Notes: a model not told the origin generated them from the sequence alone. DNA of 64,000 nt from Polyangiaceae bacterium (GCA_025353725.1 JANXOF010000037.1:310001-374000), one strand, 5' to 3'; counted from the stretch's first letter, positions 35,433-44,173 are shown. Made by a program: numbers and translations.

Positions 35433-35846
35433 ATGCATGATATTATCGATACCGCTGTTGCTGCAGGTTCGTTCAAGACGCTCGCTGCTGCAGCGACTGC
35501 CGCTGGCTTAGTTCCCACGCTTAAAGGCAACGGACCATTCACCGTTTTCGCGCCCACGGATGAGGCTTTCGCGAAGCTTCCACCGGGCACGGTCGACGCT
35601 CTCTTGAAGGACATTCCAAAGTTGACCGCTATTCTGACGTACCACGTCGTGTCTGGCAAAGTGATGGCAGCAGACGTGGTTAGCATGGACGGAAAGTCCG
35701 CCAAGACGGTAAACGGTGCCGACGTGAAGATCAGTACCAAAGGCGGCGTCAAGCTCAATGGTACATCAAACGTCGTGAAAACCGACATCGAGTGCACGAA
35801 CGGCGTCATTCACGTTTTGGACGCAGTCATTCTTCCGCCTGGCTGA
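35433..35846 (+). CDS. Fasciclin (FAS1) domain protein
   Basis: The 137-residue protein is a single FAS1 domain. The conserved H1 box reads [15 protein letters not shown] (about residues 32-46) and the YH motif is [16 protein letters not shown] (about 68-83); the end ([16 protein letters not shown]) completes the fold. FAS1 domains usually mediate adhesion outside the cell, yet no signal peptide is present here, so it is either cytoplasmic or exported by another route. AGGGAA lies upstream of the ATG. It is flanked by orphans. Confidence 0.9.
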   Translation: MHDIIDTAVAAGSFKTLAAAATAAGLVPTLKGNGPFTVFAPTDEAFAKLPPGTVDALLKDIPKLTAILTYHVVSGKVMAADVVSMDGKSAKTVNGADVKISTKGGVKLNGTSNVVKTDIECTNGVIHVLDAVILPPG

Positions 35847-35936
35847 CTAGACTACTGAATCGATAGACAGCGTAACGGTTCTTGCGTTGAAGATTAATTC
35901 CTCACAGAGAGGGCGACGGCGTAAGAACTGTTTTTA

Positions 35937-36338
35937 ATGAAATTCGATAACAAACAAGCTCTTCCGACCCGATCGGCAAAAAATGTTCTCGGCGGCAAGC
36001 TGGAGGAATGCGGTCGCGACCCATTGACTGGATTTTTCAGAGATGGTTGCTGTCACACCGTCACTGAAGACTGGGGGTCGCACACCCTGTGTGCGCGGAT
36101 GACCACTGAATTTCTCGCATTTTCAAAGCTTCGCGGTAATGACCTAACAACGGCGAGGCCGGAGGATGCCTTCCATGGCCTCCGCGAGGGTGATATGTGG
36201 TGCCTTTGCGTTAGCCGCTGGAAGGAGGCTTACGAGTTTGGAGTTGCACCTTGCGTTCGCCTCGCGGCAACCCACGAGCGTGCGCTCGAAACTGTTACTA
36301 TCGAAATGCTCATGCGTCGCGCGACAGACTTCAATTGA
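35937..36338 (+). CDS. DUF2237 family protein
   Basis: The 133-residue protein matches the DUF2237 pattern closely from my knowledge of the family: NVLGGKLEECGRDPLTGFF, RDGCCHTVTEDWGSHTLCA, MTTEFLAFSKLRGNDLTT, GDMWCLCVSRWKEAYEFG and APCVRLAATHERALE. The many conserved Cys (about 25, 38, 39, 52, 89, 91) suggest metal or redox chemistry, but the family's function is not established. No signal peptide is present, so it is likely cytoplasmic. No clear Shine-Dalgarno precedes the ATG, which follows a short T-run. Its stop is 54 bp from the stop of the convergent S55 gene. Confidence 0.88.
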   Translation: MKFDNKQALPTRSAKNVLGGKLEECGRDPLTGFFRDGCCHTVTEDWGSHTLCARMTTEFLAFSKLRGNDLTTARPEDAFHGLREGDMWCLCVSRWKEAYEFGVAPCVRLAATHERALETVTIEMLMRRATDFN

Positions 36339-36392
36339 GCGAAACTCCAAGTGCTTTTCGCCGTTCCAGCAGGCGCCATCGTTGGTCTTATG

Positions 36393-38285
36393 TCAACGCA
36401 GCACGCTTCTGACTCTTACGTGCACCCGGTCGGAACCCTCGACGTACCGCTCAAGCGCTGCAACGACGCGCGAGTAGGCGAGAAAGGCATCGGGAGCGAC
36501 GTCTGAACTCCAAGGGCGAAGTGCGTCGAGTGCGAATGACGGCAATCGGTCGGCCACGTGGCCGAGGAAAGCGACTCCTTGCGCACGGATCCGATACTGG
36601 GCGACGAGACTTTTCGGAAGAACGGTTTGCTTGATCGAATTGGTGAGAAGATCGTCCAGACTTTGTGGCGCTGCTAGTTCTGAAAGAACCATATACCCAG
36701 GAGAGATCTCCACTTCCACATCTTTCCCTGCGAGGTCTGCCGGGAAACGAACCTCGAGAACTTGAGTGACTTCAGGTCCTGCGAAGGGAACGAGGTGCAC
36801 TCGAAGGCGGGCGGGGTCGCCTACGTCGACGATCGGATCGAGGACATCAACGCCTCGGAGCTTCCACAGCTCGCGTTTGTAATCGACGGTGATGGTTCCC
36901 TCAATTTTCTCGATATGCGTAGGTTCCCAGGGGTTGTTTAAGACCTCGCCGACCGCGCGACCAATCTTCGATTGAGCGAAGTCGCCCGCATCCGGCATTC
37001 CCCCGACGGCCACGCCGAAGTCCTCGAGAGCAATGGTGCCGTGTCCTCTCACTGAAAGCTTGGTTCTCAAGTGCCACGTTACGTCTCGGCGTTCGTTGAC
37101 GGATGCGTCGACCACGGACCCAATGACCGATGCCACGAGCGAGGCGCTCATGAAGCGGTCGTCTGCGATTTTCACGTTCCAAGCTGTCTTCAAAAGGCCC
37201 GGTGCTCCGCGAATCTCCAAAGACATCGGGAACATCGGTGCAATTTTCGACGTGTCAATGACGACCGCGCTTTGCCGATCTTGCACTAGCGTGCCGAGCG
37301 GTCGAGCGGCCTCGCCAATCTTCGATGAGTGCTGATCACTCGCGAAAATCCAATGCACTTTCCCGATCGCGGCGGGAAGCGCGCTGACGCCTGCCTCCAT
37401 CATTGGATGCCCGAATCCGCAGAGCTTGCTTCCCTCGACGTGGGTCACCGTCCCCAGACCCATGAACGACACGTCACCGCTCGCCATCTGCACACCCAGC
37501 GCGCCGCCGTCGACGTAGTGCGTCGGAGCGTTCGGGTCTTGCGTGCCATCGCCACCTCCGCCCGCCTGCACAGGCTCGAGCCCGAGTGGTCCAAACAGCT
37601 TTTGGACGAGTGCCATGGAACGATCGCTCATTCCGGAAAGGAGAAGCGGCGTCGCGGCCGGTCGCAGGGGTTTCGTCGGGTCGGTGCCCATCGCGAGGCG
37701 CGACGCGACCTGCGCCGCATGGGTCGTGAGGTCATAGGCGCCCGGCAAACCGTCGAAGGCGGTCGCTCCGCTTCCCGGACCGCGTGGCACGTACGCCGCG
37801 TGCTCTGCCCTCAGGCTTGCACCAGGGAGCGGTGTGGCGCCTTCGAGTGGCCAAAAGCCCGACGGAATCGGCCGTCGCATCTCGGAGAGCATAGGAGCTA
37901 TGGGGGTCACACCGGCCACCGGCTCCACCTGAAACGCGGCCCACGAGTACGCGTAAGCCCCGGCTAGTCGACCGTCGAGGTAGATCGGGCTCCCGCTCAT
38001 ACCGCGCACGTTCTTTGTCACGTTCAACCTTGGATGCGGCGTTTTGACGAGGATGAGATCCTGCGACGGCCGGAAGTTCCGAAGAACGCCCACGACCTCG
38101 ACGTCGAATCGCTCGGGGAGCGTTCCTTTGAACACGGTGAGGCCGTAGCCTTTCATCCCGTCTTTGATCTCCTCCACCGAAATCGTGGACGGCTTCGCGT
38201 CGCCGCGGGCGAGCGGTATCGTTACACCTAAGCCTGCAAGGAGTCCGATGGCGAGCGCGCCTACGGGAAGAAATTCGTTGCGCAC
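36393..38285 (-). CDS. SpoIVB-type (S55) peptidase domain protein, exported
   Basis: The 630-residue protein begins at GTG 38285 with a hydrophobic signal segment (VGALAIGLLAGLGVTIPLA). The beginning of the mature part (EEIKDGMKGYGLTVFKGT, VEVVGVLRNF) and the serine motif VRGMSGSPIYLDGRLAGAY (about 93-111) match S55 peptidases, the Ser of GMSGSP being the nucleophile. The histidine motif GFGHPMM lies much later (near 290), the reverse of the order in B. subtilis SpoIVB, as in other non-sporulating bacteria. The C-terminal half is beta-rich and may be a regulatory or propeptide region. Periplasmic proteolytic signalling is likely; the target is unknown. Confidence 0.78.
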   Translation of the reverse strand: MRNEFLPVGALAIGLLAGLGVTIPLARGDAKPSTISVEEIKDGMKGYGLTVFKGTLPERFDVEVVGVLRNFRPSQDLILVKTPHPRLNVTKNVRGMSGSPIYLDGRLAGAYAYSWAAFQVEPVAGVTPIAPMLSEMRRPIPSGFWPLEGATPLPGASLRAEHAAYVPRGPGSGATAFDGLPGAYDLTTHAAQVASRLAMGTDPTKPLRPAATPLLLSGMSDRSMALVQKLFGPLGLEPVQAGGGGDGTQDPNAPTHYVDGGALGVQMASGDVSFMGLGTVTHVEGSKLCGFGHPMMEAGVSALPAAIGKVHWIFASDQHSSKIGEAARPLGTLVQDRQSAVVIDTSKIAPMFPMSLEIRGAPGLLKTAWNVKIADDRFMSASLVASVIGSVVDASVNERRDVTWHLRTKLSVRGHGTIALEDFGVAVGGMPDAGDFAQSKIGRAVGEVLNNPWEPTHIEKIEGTITVDYKRELWKLRGVDVLDPIVDVGDPARLRVHLVPFAGPEVTQVLEVRFPADLAGKDVEVEISPGYMVLSELAAPQSLDDLLTNSIKQTVLPKSLVAQYRIRAQGVAFLGHVADRLPSFALDALRPWSSDVAPDAFLAYSRVVAALERYVEGSDRVHVRVRSVLR

Positions 38286-38413
38286 ATCCCGAAGGTTACG
38301 CGCGGGCTAACTCCCGTAAAGCTTTCTGAGGGGTTTTCGCTCACGTTGAACAGGCTGGAGGTTTGTCCCCGAGCCGATCGCGTGCTTTGCGGTACTTGCG
38401 GTAGAAGAGCTCG

Positions 38414-40192
38414 ATGCACGCAGCTTGGTGGATGCTCGGAGCGCTTGCGGTCCTCGCGATCGCGTATCGCTACTACTCGGCGTTTCTCGCTGCGAAAGTG
38501 CTCTGTCTCGATGATCGGCGTGTGACTCCTGCGCATCGCTTGGAAGACGGACAAAACTTCCACCCCACGAACAGGGTGGTTCTCTTCGGTCACCATTTTG
38601 CCGCCATTACGGGGGCCGGGCCTCTGATAGGGCCTGTGCTTGCGGCACAGTTCGGCTTTTACCCTGGTTTCCTCTGGATCTTGTTCGGCGTCGTGCTTGC
38701 TGGGGGAGTCCATGATTTTGTGATCCTCGTCGCGAGCACGCGGCGTGACGGTCGCTCACTCGCGGAGATCGCGCGTGACGAGCTTGGTCCGACGCTCGGT
38801 GTCGTAACCGCAGTCGCGGTTCTCTTTATCGTGATTATCGCGCTCGCGGGCCTCGGCAACGTCGTCGTAAGTGCCCTCGCGGAGAGTGCATGGGGAGTCT
38901 TCACTGTCAGCGCGTCGATCCCCATCGCCTTCGTGATGGGTCTCTATACGCATCATGTTCGCCGTGGTTCGATTCGAGGAATTCACGGCGGCGGCCCCAT
39001 CGTCAAAGGTCCGCTCTTTCCATTCATTTTTATTACGATCGCATGCGGAGCGATTAGCGGCTTTCACGCGCTCGTGTCGAGCGGGACGACGCCGAAGATG
39101 GTCGATAGAGAGCGCGACTGTCGCTCCATTGGTTATGGGGCGATGCTTATGGAGGGCCTCGTCGGCATCACCGCACTCATTGCTGCGTGCGCGATGCCGC
39201 AGGAGGATTACGTCGCGATCAACACAAACCCACAAGTCGCGATTGTCGCGACTGAGAGCACGCACGGGGAAGGACTTGCCCGTGATGCGGCACAGCTTGC
39301 TTCGATAGATGCCATTCTCACCGCGCATGACCGCGAACTGTTGGGCGTAGAATCCAGTGACCATGTGTCCTCTCGCGGCGGTTATAAGGTCGCGTTGGGA
39401 CATGCGCTCGCACTGTCGAACGGGACTCTTGCCGCATTGGGCTATCACGTAGACCTCACGGCTCCGCGCGCGACGATGCTCGATGACTCAGACTTTGCTC
39501 GTTTGGGCGTACACGTGAAAGAGCTACCCTCCATGCAGAGTCAAGCCAACGAGGTCGTCGCAGCTCGAACCGGGGGCGGCGTGTCGCTTGCAGTCGGTAT
39601 GGCTCGCGTGTTCAGCGGACTACCAGGAATGAGTACGCTGCTCGCGTACTGGTATCACTTCGCGATTATGTTCGAGGCGCTGTTTATCCTTACGACCATC
39701 GATACGGGAACGCGCATCGGCCGATTTTTGGTACAGGAATTCATCGGCCGAGTGTCACCGCAGCTTGGCAAACCAAGCAGCAAGGCTGGCGCGTTCATCG
39801 CGACGACGATTATCGTTGCCGGATGGAGCTATTTCATCCTGACAGGCAATATATCCACGTTATGGCCAATGTTTGGAATTGCGAATCAGCTCTTGGCGTG
39901 CACTGCGCTGTGTGTCGCCACAACCATCCTTCTTCGAGAGGCAACGAACAAGCGTTACGCGCTTGTCACGGCGCTTCCGCTAGTCTTCGTGACGGGCACG
40001 ACGGTGGCTGCCGGCGCCGAGAGCATTCGGCTCATCTTCCTGCCCCTTGTCAAAAACCCTACGACTAGGACGCTTGGAATCGTCAACGTGACGGTTACGA
40101 GCCTCTTGCTCGCATGCATCGCCATGGTTGTCGCCGGCAGCTTACGACGCTGGCTCCGCACCCTGACCGAGACGGAGAGCAATGAAACTTAG
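38414..40192 (+). CDS. cstA: Carbon starvation protein A family transporter
   Basis: The 592-residue inner-membrane protein carries the CstA signature RLEDGQNFHPTNRVVLFGHH and AGPLIGPVLAAQFG near residues 36-80, then LWILFGVVLAGGVHDFVIL. CstA-family members take up pyruvate or peptides and are induced on starvation. About 14 hydrophobic segments are visible. The central hydrophilic part (about 275-400) contains a non-membrane insertion between membrane groups. Short CstA forms are near 560-600 residues and E. coli CstA is about 700, so the length is normal for the short class. It is transcribed alone. A convergent small gene and a repeat-rich gap lie downstream. Confidence 0.92.
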   Translation: MHAAWWMLGALAVLAIAYRYYSAFLAAKVLCLDDRRVTPAHRLEDGQNFHPTNRVVLFGHHFAAITGAGPLIGPVLAAQFGFYPGFLWILFGVVLAGGVHDFVILVASTRRDGRSLAEIARDELGPTLGVVTAVAVLFIVIIALAGLGNVVVSALAESAWGVFTVSASIPIAFVMGLYTHHVRRGSIRGIHGGGPIVKGPLFPFIFITIACGAISGFHALVSSGTTPKMVDRERDCRSIGYGAMLMEGLVGITALIAACAMPQEDYVAINTNPQVAIVATESTHGEGLARDAAQLASIDAILTAHDRELLGVESSDHVSSRGGYKVALGHALALSNGTLAALGYHVDLTAPRATMLDDSDFARLGVHVKELPSMQSQANEVVAARTGGGVSLAVGMARVFSGLPGMSTLLAYWYHFAIMFEALFILTTIDTGTRIGRFLVQEFIGRVSPQLGKPSSKAGAFIATTIIVAGWSYFILTGNISTLWPMFGIANQLLACTALCVATTILLREATNKRYALVTALPLVFVTGTTVAAGAESIRLIFLPLVKNPTTRTLGIVNVTVTSLLLACIAMVVAGSLRRWLRTLTETESNET

Positions 40193-40228
40193 GGCTCGGC
40201 AAGTAACCCTGCTCACGAGCTAAGCAGC

Positions 40229-40254
40229 CAGCTGTCTCGACCAGCTGTGTCGAC
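40229..40254. repeat. 13-bp direct repeat, two copies
   Basis: CAGCTGTCTCGAC at 40229-40241 is followed at once by CAGCTGTGTCGAC at 40242-40254, differing at one base. It lies 36 bp after the cstA stop, in the convergent intergenic region. Confidence 0.7.
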
Positions 40255-40267
40255 GAGGTTTTCCTCG
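40254..40267. terminator. Small hairpin downstream of cstA
   Basis: CGAGG, loop TTTT, CCTCG forms a 5-bp stem about 60 bp after the cstA stop. There is no T-tract after it, so an intrinsic terminator role is only possible. Confidence 0.3.
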
Positions 40268-40303
40268 CTCAAACGCCTAATCAGGCACTCTCCTGCACAC
40301 TCT

Positions 40304-40366
40304 ACAGCGTACAGGCGTACAGGCGTACAGGCGTACAGGCGTGAAGACGTGAAGACGTGAAGTGCG
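40304..40366. repeat. 8-bp tandem repeat tract (ACAGGCGT, then GAAGACGT)
   Basis: Four perfect copies of ACAGGCGT run from 40311 to 40342, preceded by a 7-base partial copy (40304-40310). Two copies of GAAGACGT (40343-40358) and a diverged GAAGTGCG (40359-40366) follow without a break, keeping the 8-base period. The tract sits between the convergent 3' ends of cstA and a small basic-protein gene. Copy number probably varies by slippage. Confidence 0.9.
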
Positions 40367-40405
40367 TTTCGCTTTCGCTATCCTCACGTCATCACGGAAT
40401 CAGTC

Positions 40406-40570
40406 TCAAACGTCAGACTTCTTCGCGTCGGCAGCTTTGAGGTCGTAACCGTCCTGGTGAATGGGAAAAACCGGGGTTCCGAGGCGGCGTTTGTCGCGTT
40501 TGTTGCGCTTGCCTGCCGTCGTCGCCTTGCGCTTACGAATCCGATCGAACTGCTGGGTAGAAGAGACCAT
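40406..40570 (-). CDS. Small basic protein of 54 residues
   Basis: The ATG at 40570 has GAGGA at 40575-40579 (minus strand) at good spacing; an earlier in-frame ATG at 40615 lacks one. The product is very rich in Arg/Lys (DRIRKRKATTAGKRNKRDKR) with a hydrophobic-polar tail (RLGTPVFPIHQDGYDL). Its size and charge resemble small ribosome- or nucleic-acid-binding proteins. I recall similar short basic proteins in myxobacteria but cannot name a family. It reads in the same direction as the sigma/anti-sigma-like pair, 72 bp after it. Confidence 0.6.
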   Translation of the reverse strand: MVSSTQQFDRIRKRKATTAGKRNKRDKRRLGTPVFPIHQDGYDLKAADAKKSDV

Positions 40571-40574
40571 TTTT

Positions 40575-40579
40575 TCCTC
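40575..40579 (-). promoter_or_regulatory. Shine-Dalgarno GAGGA before 40570
   Basis: On the minus strand GAGGA precedes an A-run and ATG 40570 at ideal spacing. It is the main evidence that this 54-codon frame is translated. Confidence 0.55.
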
Positions 40580-40642
40580 GCGAAGCCGCGCAACATGGCG
40601 AAAGAACGCGCCCAAGTCAAGACGCGTCTCCCGGAAGTCAGC

Positions 40643-42061
40643 TCAGTGACGAACCGTGACGGTGGCCGAGAAGGTTGGCTCTGCGAACGGCGTGACCTTG
40701 GCTTTGCTTAGCGCAGACCGAATACACGCCTCTGCAGGTTTGCCTGCGGCGCCTCCGCTTACGGTGACGCTTTCGACCGTCCCCGCCGAGACGAATGTGA
40801 TTGAAGCGCGCGACACGGGGTCGTCCGGACCGAGACATGCGCGTGCGCCAGGCAAGGCTACCCCAATGGCGCCGGTAACCGCGCCCTGTGATGGCTTTTG
40901 AGGCACGCTCCCGGCTGAAAATTGAAGCCCCCCGGGACCGGCCGCGGGCGCGACTTGAACCACGTCTCCATTCTCGCCGACGGCAGCACCCATCGCTTTG
41001 CCGAGACCGGATTCTTGCGACGACGTTGGCAAGTCTTTCGCGGAAAGTGTCGTGACCTCCGCCTTTGGAACGGGCACAGCCTTCGCGATTTGCAAAATCG
41101 GGGCTACCAGAGCAGCTGGCCGTTTCGGTGTGACGACTGAATCTGTCGTCGTCTCCGGAAGAGCGTGGGTGCCGACGAGGCTTTCGGCAACCGGCGGGAG
41201 GGCGCTCGCGTGGGCACCCTCGGCCAGAACGGGCGCTGCTAGCGAGTCCTTCGGTAGCGTTGTTACGGCCGTTGGGCCTGTGTTCAACGGACTAGTTTTG
41301 GAGGCTAAAATCCCACCCAGTGTCGCTGTAACCGCGACGAACAACCCGCCTAGTACCAACAGGCTCGCTCGACTGCGGCCGGTCGTCGCGGGCACGCGTT
41401 GCCCCGTGCCCGTCAGCACTCTCGCCGCCGCCAACGCGTCGATCGTAGGAATGGACGGCGCAGGCTGCCGGACCTCTGCCAACAAAAGGTGCGGAATCGC
41501 CTCCGAGTGAGCGTCATCGTCGAGCGCTGACATCGCCGCGCGGAGCGTCGACCTGCCTTGGGGAGGAGGCGCGGCATCCTCGCGAAGAGCCCGCGCGAGG
41601 TCGATAAGTCCTGAATCTTCGCGTTCACGGCCAGCGGCCCGTGGCATGTTCTGCTCCCGTGAAGGCGCGCCGCGCGACTCGGGGGGCCCCGGAAGTTGTC
41701 CGCTCAGTGGACCCCGCGCGAGTTTGGCGAGGTCTTGGAGGCTCTTTCGGTCCCGCTCACGGTTCACCGGCGTCGTCATGGCATTACCCTTCGCAATGGG
41801 GGTTCCTTGGGCTTGCCCTCGGACGTCCTCCAAGCCCTTGGAAATACTACCTTCGCCTGCACTCTGTCCAAGGGGGGCTACGAGAAGCTCCTCATCGGAC
41901 AGCGCGCAAAAGGAAGATTCGACCAGTCCGTGACGTAGGCGATCCTCGAAGTGTTCCGGCCAGGGGTCGCTCGCTAGGCTTGTTTCCTTGAGCGGCGCTT
42001 CCGGTTGCGGCCAATCACGCAGGACGGCGTCGAGGTTCAGGAGCTTCCGTGTCTCACTCAC
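40643..42061 (-). CDS. Single-pass membrane protein with TonB-C/AgmX-like C-terminus, likely ECF sigma partner
   Basis: The 472-residue protein starts 4 bp inside the sigma factor gene, so the two are translationally coupled; that position is typical of anti-sigma factors. The N-terminal 230 residues are cytoplasmic, acidic and partly disordered. One membrane helix spans about 233-253 (SLLVLGGLFVAVTATLGG). A Pro/Ala-rich linker leads to a C-terminal domain (about 400-472) with two Cys (ACLGPDDP and EACIRSAL) and a beta pattern like TonB C-terminal or AgmX-type domains. No zinc-finger ZAS motif is seen at the N-terminus, so if it binds the sigma factor it does so by another mode. Confidence 0.6.
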   Translation of the reverse strand: MSETRKLLNLDAVLRDWPQPEAPLKETSLASDPWPEHFEDRLRHGLVESSFCALSDEELLVAPLGQSAGEGSISKGLEDVRGQAQGTPIAKGNAMTTPVNRERDRKSLQDLAKLARGPLSGQLPGPPESRGAPSREQNMPRAAGREREDSGLIDLARALREDAAPPPQGRSTLRAAMSALDDDAHSEAIPHLLLAEVRQPAPSIPTIDALAAARVLTGTGQRVPATTGRSRASLLVLGGLFVAVTATLGGILASKTSPLNTGPTAVTTLPKDSLAAPVLAEGAHASALPPVAESLVGTHALPETTTDSVVTPKRPAALVAPILQIAKAVPVPKAEVTTLSAKDLPTSSQESGLGKAMGAAVGENGDVVQVAPAAGPGGLQFSAGSVPQKPSQGAVTGAIGVALPGARACLGPDDPVSRASITFVSAGTVESVTVSGGAAGKPAEACIRSALSKAKVTPFAEPTFSATVTVRH

Positions 42062-42660
42062 GTCCCATCTCCTGCGGAGTCAAAACCCCGATCGCTCAAA
42101 AACTCTCTAAGCTTGCGCCGAGCTTCGTGGATCCGCCACGCGATTGTTCCCTCCGGGGCACCTAAAATCACGGCCACATCTTCATGGGAGCGGCCGTCGA
42201 TGCAAACCAGGATGAGCGTGGTGCGGAGCGTTTCGCTGAGGCTGTCGACCCCTTTGCACAAAAGTAGGTAGAGCTCACGACGCTGCGCGGCGCTCGCAGG
42301 GTTGCATGTCGCCGGTCGATCGTCAGCGAGTTGGCTCCCGAGTCGTGGATCATCCGTATCGTGAGAGATGCGTGAACTCTTCCGCGAACGGATGCGATTC
42401 AGGCAGAGATTTACTGCGATCCGATAGATCCACGTGTAAAACTCGCTGCGTCCGTCAAATCGCGAGAGAGAGCGGAAAGCGCGCAAAAACGTCTCCTGCG
42501 TCACGTCCTCGGCGTCGGTTCGGCTGCGAAGCATGTGCAGCGCAAGCCCTTGAATGCGCTTCTCATGGCGCCGCACGAGCTCACGAAACGCGGACTTGTC
42601 ACCACCGCATGCGCGGTCGACAAGCTCATCGTCGTCAGGCTTTTGCAGCGAAGGCGTCAC
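42058..42660 (-). CDS. ECF-type RNA polymerase sigma factor
   Basis: Sigma-70 region 2 is seen in FRELVRRHEKRIQGLALHML and EDVTQETFLRAFRSL followed by FYTWIYRIAVNLCLNRIR. Region 4 is SLSETLRTTLILVCIDGRS followed by VAVILGAPEGTIAWRIHEAR. GTG 42660 gives 200 residues starting MTPSLQKPDDDELVDRA, the usual ECF length, with GAGGAC upstream; an ATG at 42798 would add 46 non-conserved residues. The next gene overlaps by 4 bp and encodes its probable membrane regulator. The divergent MacA-like gene starts 244 bp away, so the efflux system is a possible target. Confidence 0.92.
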   Translation of the reverse strand: MTPSLQKPDDDELVDRACGGDKSAFRELVRRHEKRIQGLALHMLRSRTDAEDVTQETFLRAFRSLSRFDGRSEFYTWIYRIAVNLCLNRIRSRKSSRISHDTDDPRLGSQLADDRPATCNPASAAQRRELYLLLCKGVDSLSETLRTTLILVCIDGRSHEDVAVILGAPEGTIAWRIHEARRKLREFLSDRGFDSAGDGT

Positions 42661-42904
42661 GAACTCGGGTCCTCGCTTGCGTGCGCCCTGCGTGTCGTGC
42701 GAACTGTCAGCGAAGGCGATACCAACTCCGAATGACCCACGTGACAATACCGCGACCACGCTTCTTCGACCAACGGTGTTGCGCATCCTTGGGTGCAACT
42801 CGGAGAGAAGTGCCGAATCGAATCCGCGTAGGAATCGTCGTGCGGGCGTTTGCCCGATGGCGGGGAATACCTATGCTCCCTCCGACCTTGGAGCACCTGC
42901 CCAA

Positions 42905-44173
42905 ATGAGCGAACACGCAGCGATCACGGAAGATGTCCGGCGAGCCCTCGCGGCCGAAGAGGGAGGCCGTCGTTGGCTACGGCGAGCGGCGGCTTTGGGA
43001 GTCGTCGCTTCGCTCGTCGGAGGAGGGCTCGTCTTTCGAGCAAAGAATCGACCTCCTCCTCCTGCGCGCTACGTCACCACTTCTCCAACGATGGGCGATG
43101 TCGCCGAGAAGGTCCAGGCGACTGGCGCCGTGCAGCCGGTCCTTCAGGTGAATGTCGGATCGCAGGTCAACGGGCGCGTGGCCAAGGTCTACGTCGACTT
43201 CAACTCAACTGTGAAGAAGGGAGACTTGCTTGCTGAGCTAGACCCGATTCAGTACGGCGCCCAAGTGACGCAAGCCTCCGCTCAAGTTGCGGGGCAACGG
43301 GCGAACCTCGAAAGTTCGAAAGCGAACGCGACGGCCGCAAAAGCTGCCTTTGAGCGCGCACAGAGGCTGTTCCAGCAAAATCTAGCAAGCAAGGGCGAGC
43401 TCGATACCCTCTCGGGTCAGTTCGAGGTTGCGAAAGCGCAGGTCTCCGCGGCCGAAGCGCAGATAGGGGCGATTCAAGCGCAGCTTTCGCAATCCCAGAC
43501 CAACGTTGGGTGGACGAAGATTTATTCGCCCGTCGATGGCGTTGTCGTCTCCCGCGCCATCGACCCAGGCGCAACGGTCGTGGCAAGCTTTCAGTCCGCG
43601 GTCCTTTTTATCATCGCGCAGGACCTACGAAAAATGCGCGTGATGGCGGATGTCGATGAAGCCGACGTCGGGAAGTTGAAAGAGACGATGGAGGCTGAAG
43701 CTGTCGTTGACGCGTTTCCGGGCGAGTCGTTCCGAGGCAAAGTCGAGCAGGTTCGGTTCAGCCCGAACAACGTGCAGGGGGTCGTGACGTATTCCGCGGT
43801 CGTCGAGGTTGAAAATCCGGACGCGAAGTTGAGACCTGGGATGACGGCTACCGTCACGATCAAAACGCGCGAGGTCAAAGACGCCATTCGCGTTCCGAAT
43901 GCGGCACTCCGTTACAAGCCGACGCCGCCGATGGGGCCGAACGGCAAGCCCGTTCCGCAGGCGCCCGAAGCGCCACTCACGAAGGGCACCGGCCGCGTGT
44001 ATGTCGTCACAAGCGAGAAGCTTGGCGACGAAAAGTCGGAGCCCCGTGTTGTCCAGATCGGCATTACCGACGGATTAACGACCGAAATCATCGGTGGGCT
44101 TGCGGTCTCCGCGAAGATCGTCACGGACGAGTTGGATGACACGGAGAAAAAGAAGAAGGGAAAGATGTTTTAG
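42905..44173 (+). CDS. MacA-like periplasmic adaptor (HlyD/RND membrane-fusion family)
   Basis: The frame is open from 42554, but the conserved protein begins near ATG 42905 (or 42857), giving 422 residues. An N-terminal membrane anchor (about 25-42, LGVVASLVGGGLVF) is followed by a lipoyl half (VQATGAVQPVLQVNVGSQVN), a long coiled-coil hairpin (about 110-215, rich in Ala/Gln/Lys), the second lipoyl half (IYSPVDGVVVSRAIDPGATV) and beta-barrel and membrane-proximal domains. A Pro-rich insert (about 340-365, PTPPMGPNGKPVPQAPEAP) precedes a basic end. It should link the ABC pump downstream to an outer-membrane channel that is not in the window. The next gene starts 4 bp after its stop. Confidence 0.88.
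   Translation: MSEHAAITEDVRRALAAEEGGRRWLRRAAALGVVASLVGGGLVFRAKNRPPPPARYVTTSPTMGDVAEKVQATGAVQPVLQVNVGSQVNGRVAKVYVDFNSTVKKGDLLAELDPIQYGAQVTQASAQVAGQRANLESSKANATAAKAAFERAQRLFQQNLASKGELDTLSGQFEVAKAQVSAAEAQIGAIQAQLSQSQTNVGWTKIYSPVDGVVVSRAIDPGATVVASFQSAVLFIIAQDLRKMRVMADVDEADVGKLKETMEAEAVVDAFPGESFRGKVEQVRFSPNNVQGVVTYSAVVEVENPDAKLRPGMTATVTIKTREVKDAIRVPNAALRYKPTPPMGPNGKPVPQAPEAPLTKGTGRVYVVTSEKLGDEKSEPRVVQIGITDGLTTEIIGGLAVSAKIVTDELDDTEKKKKGKMF

Noticed and set aside
40304-40366. Possible CRISPR array from the short repeats
   Set aside because: The unit is 8 bp with no spacers, far below CRISPR repeat and spacer lengths, and no cas genes are present.
42554-42904. N-terminal extension of the MacA-like protein
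   Set aside because: It lies antisense to the conserved ECF sigma factor, is low in complexity, and precedes the usual adaptor start.
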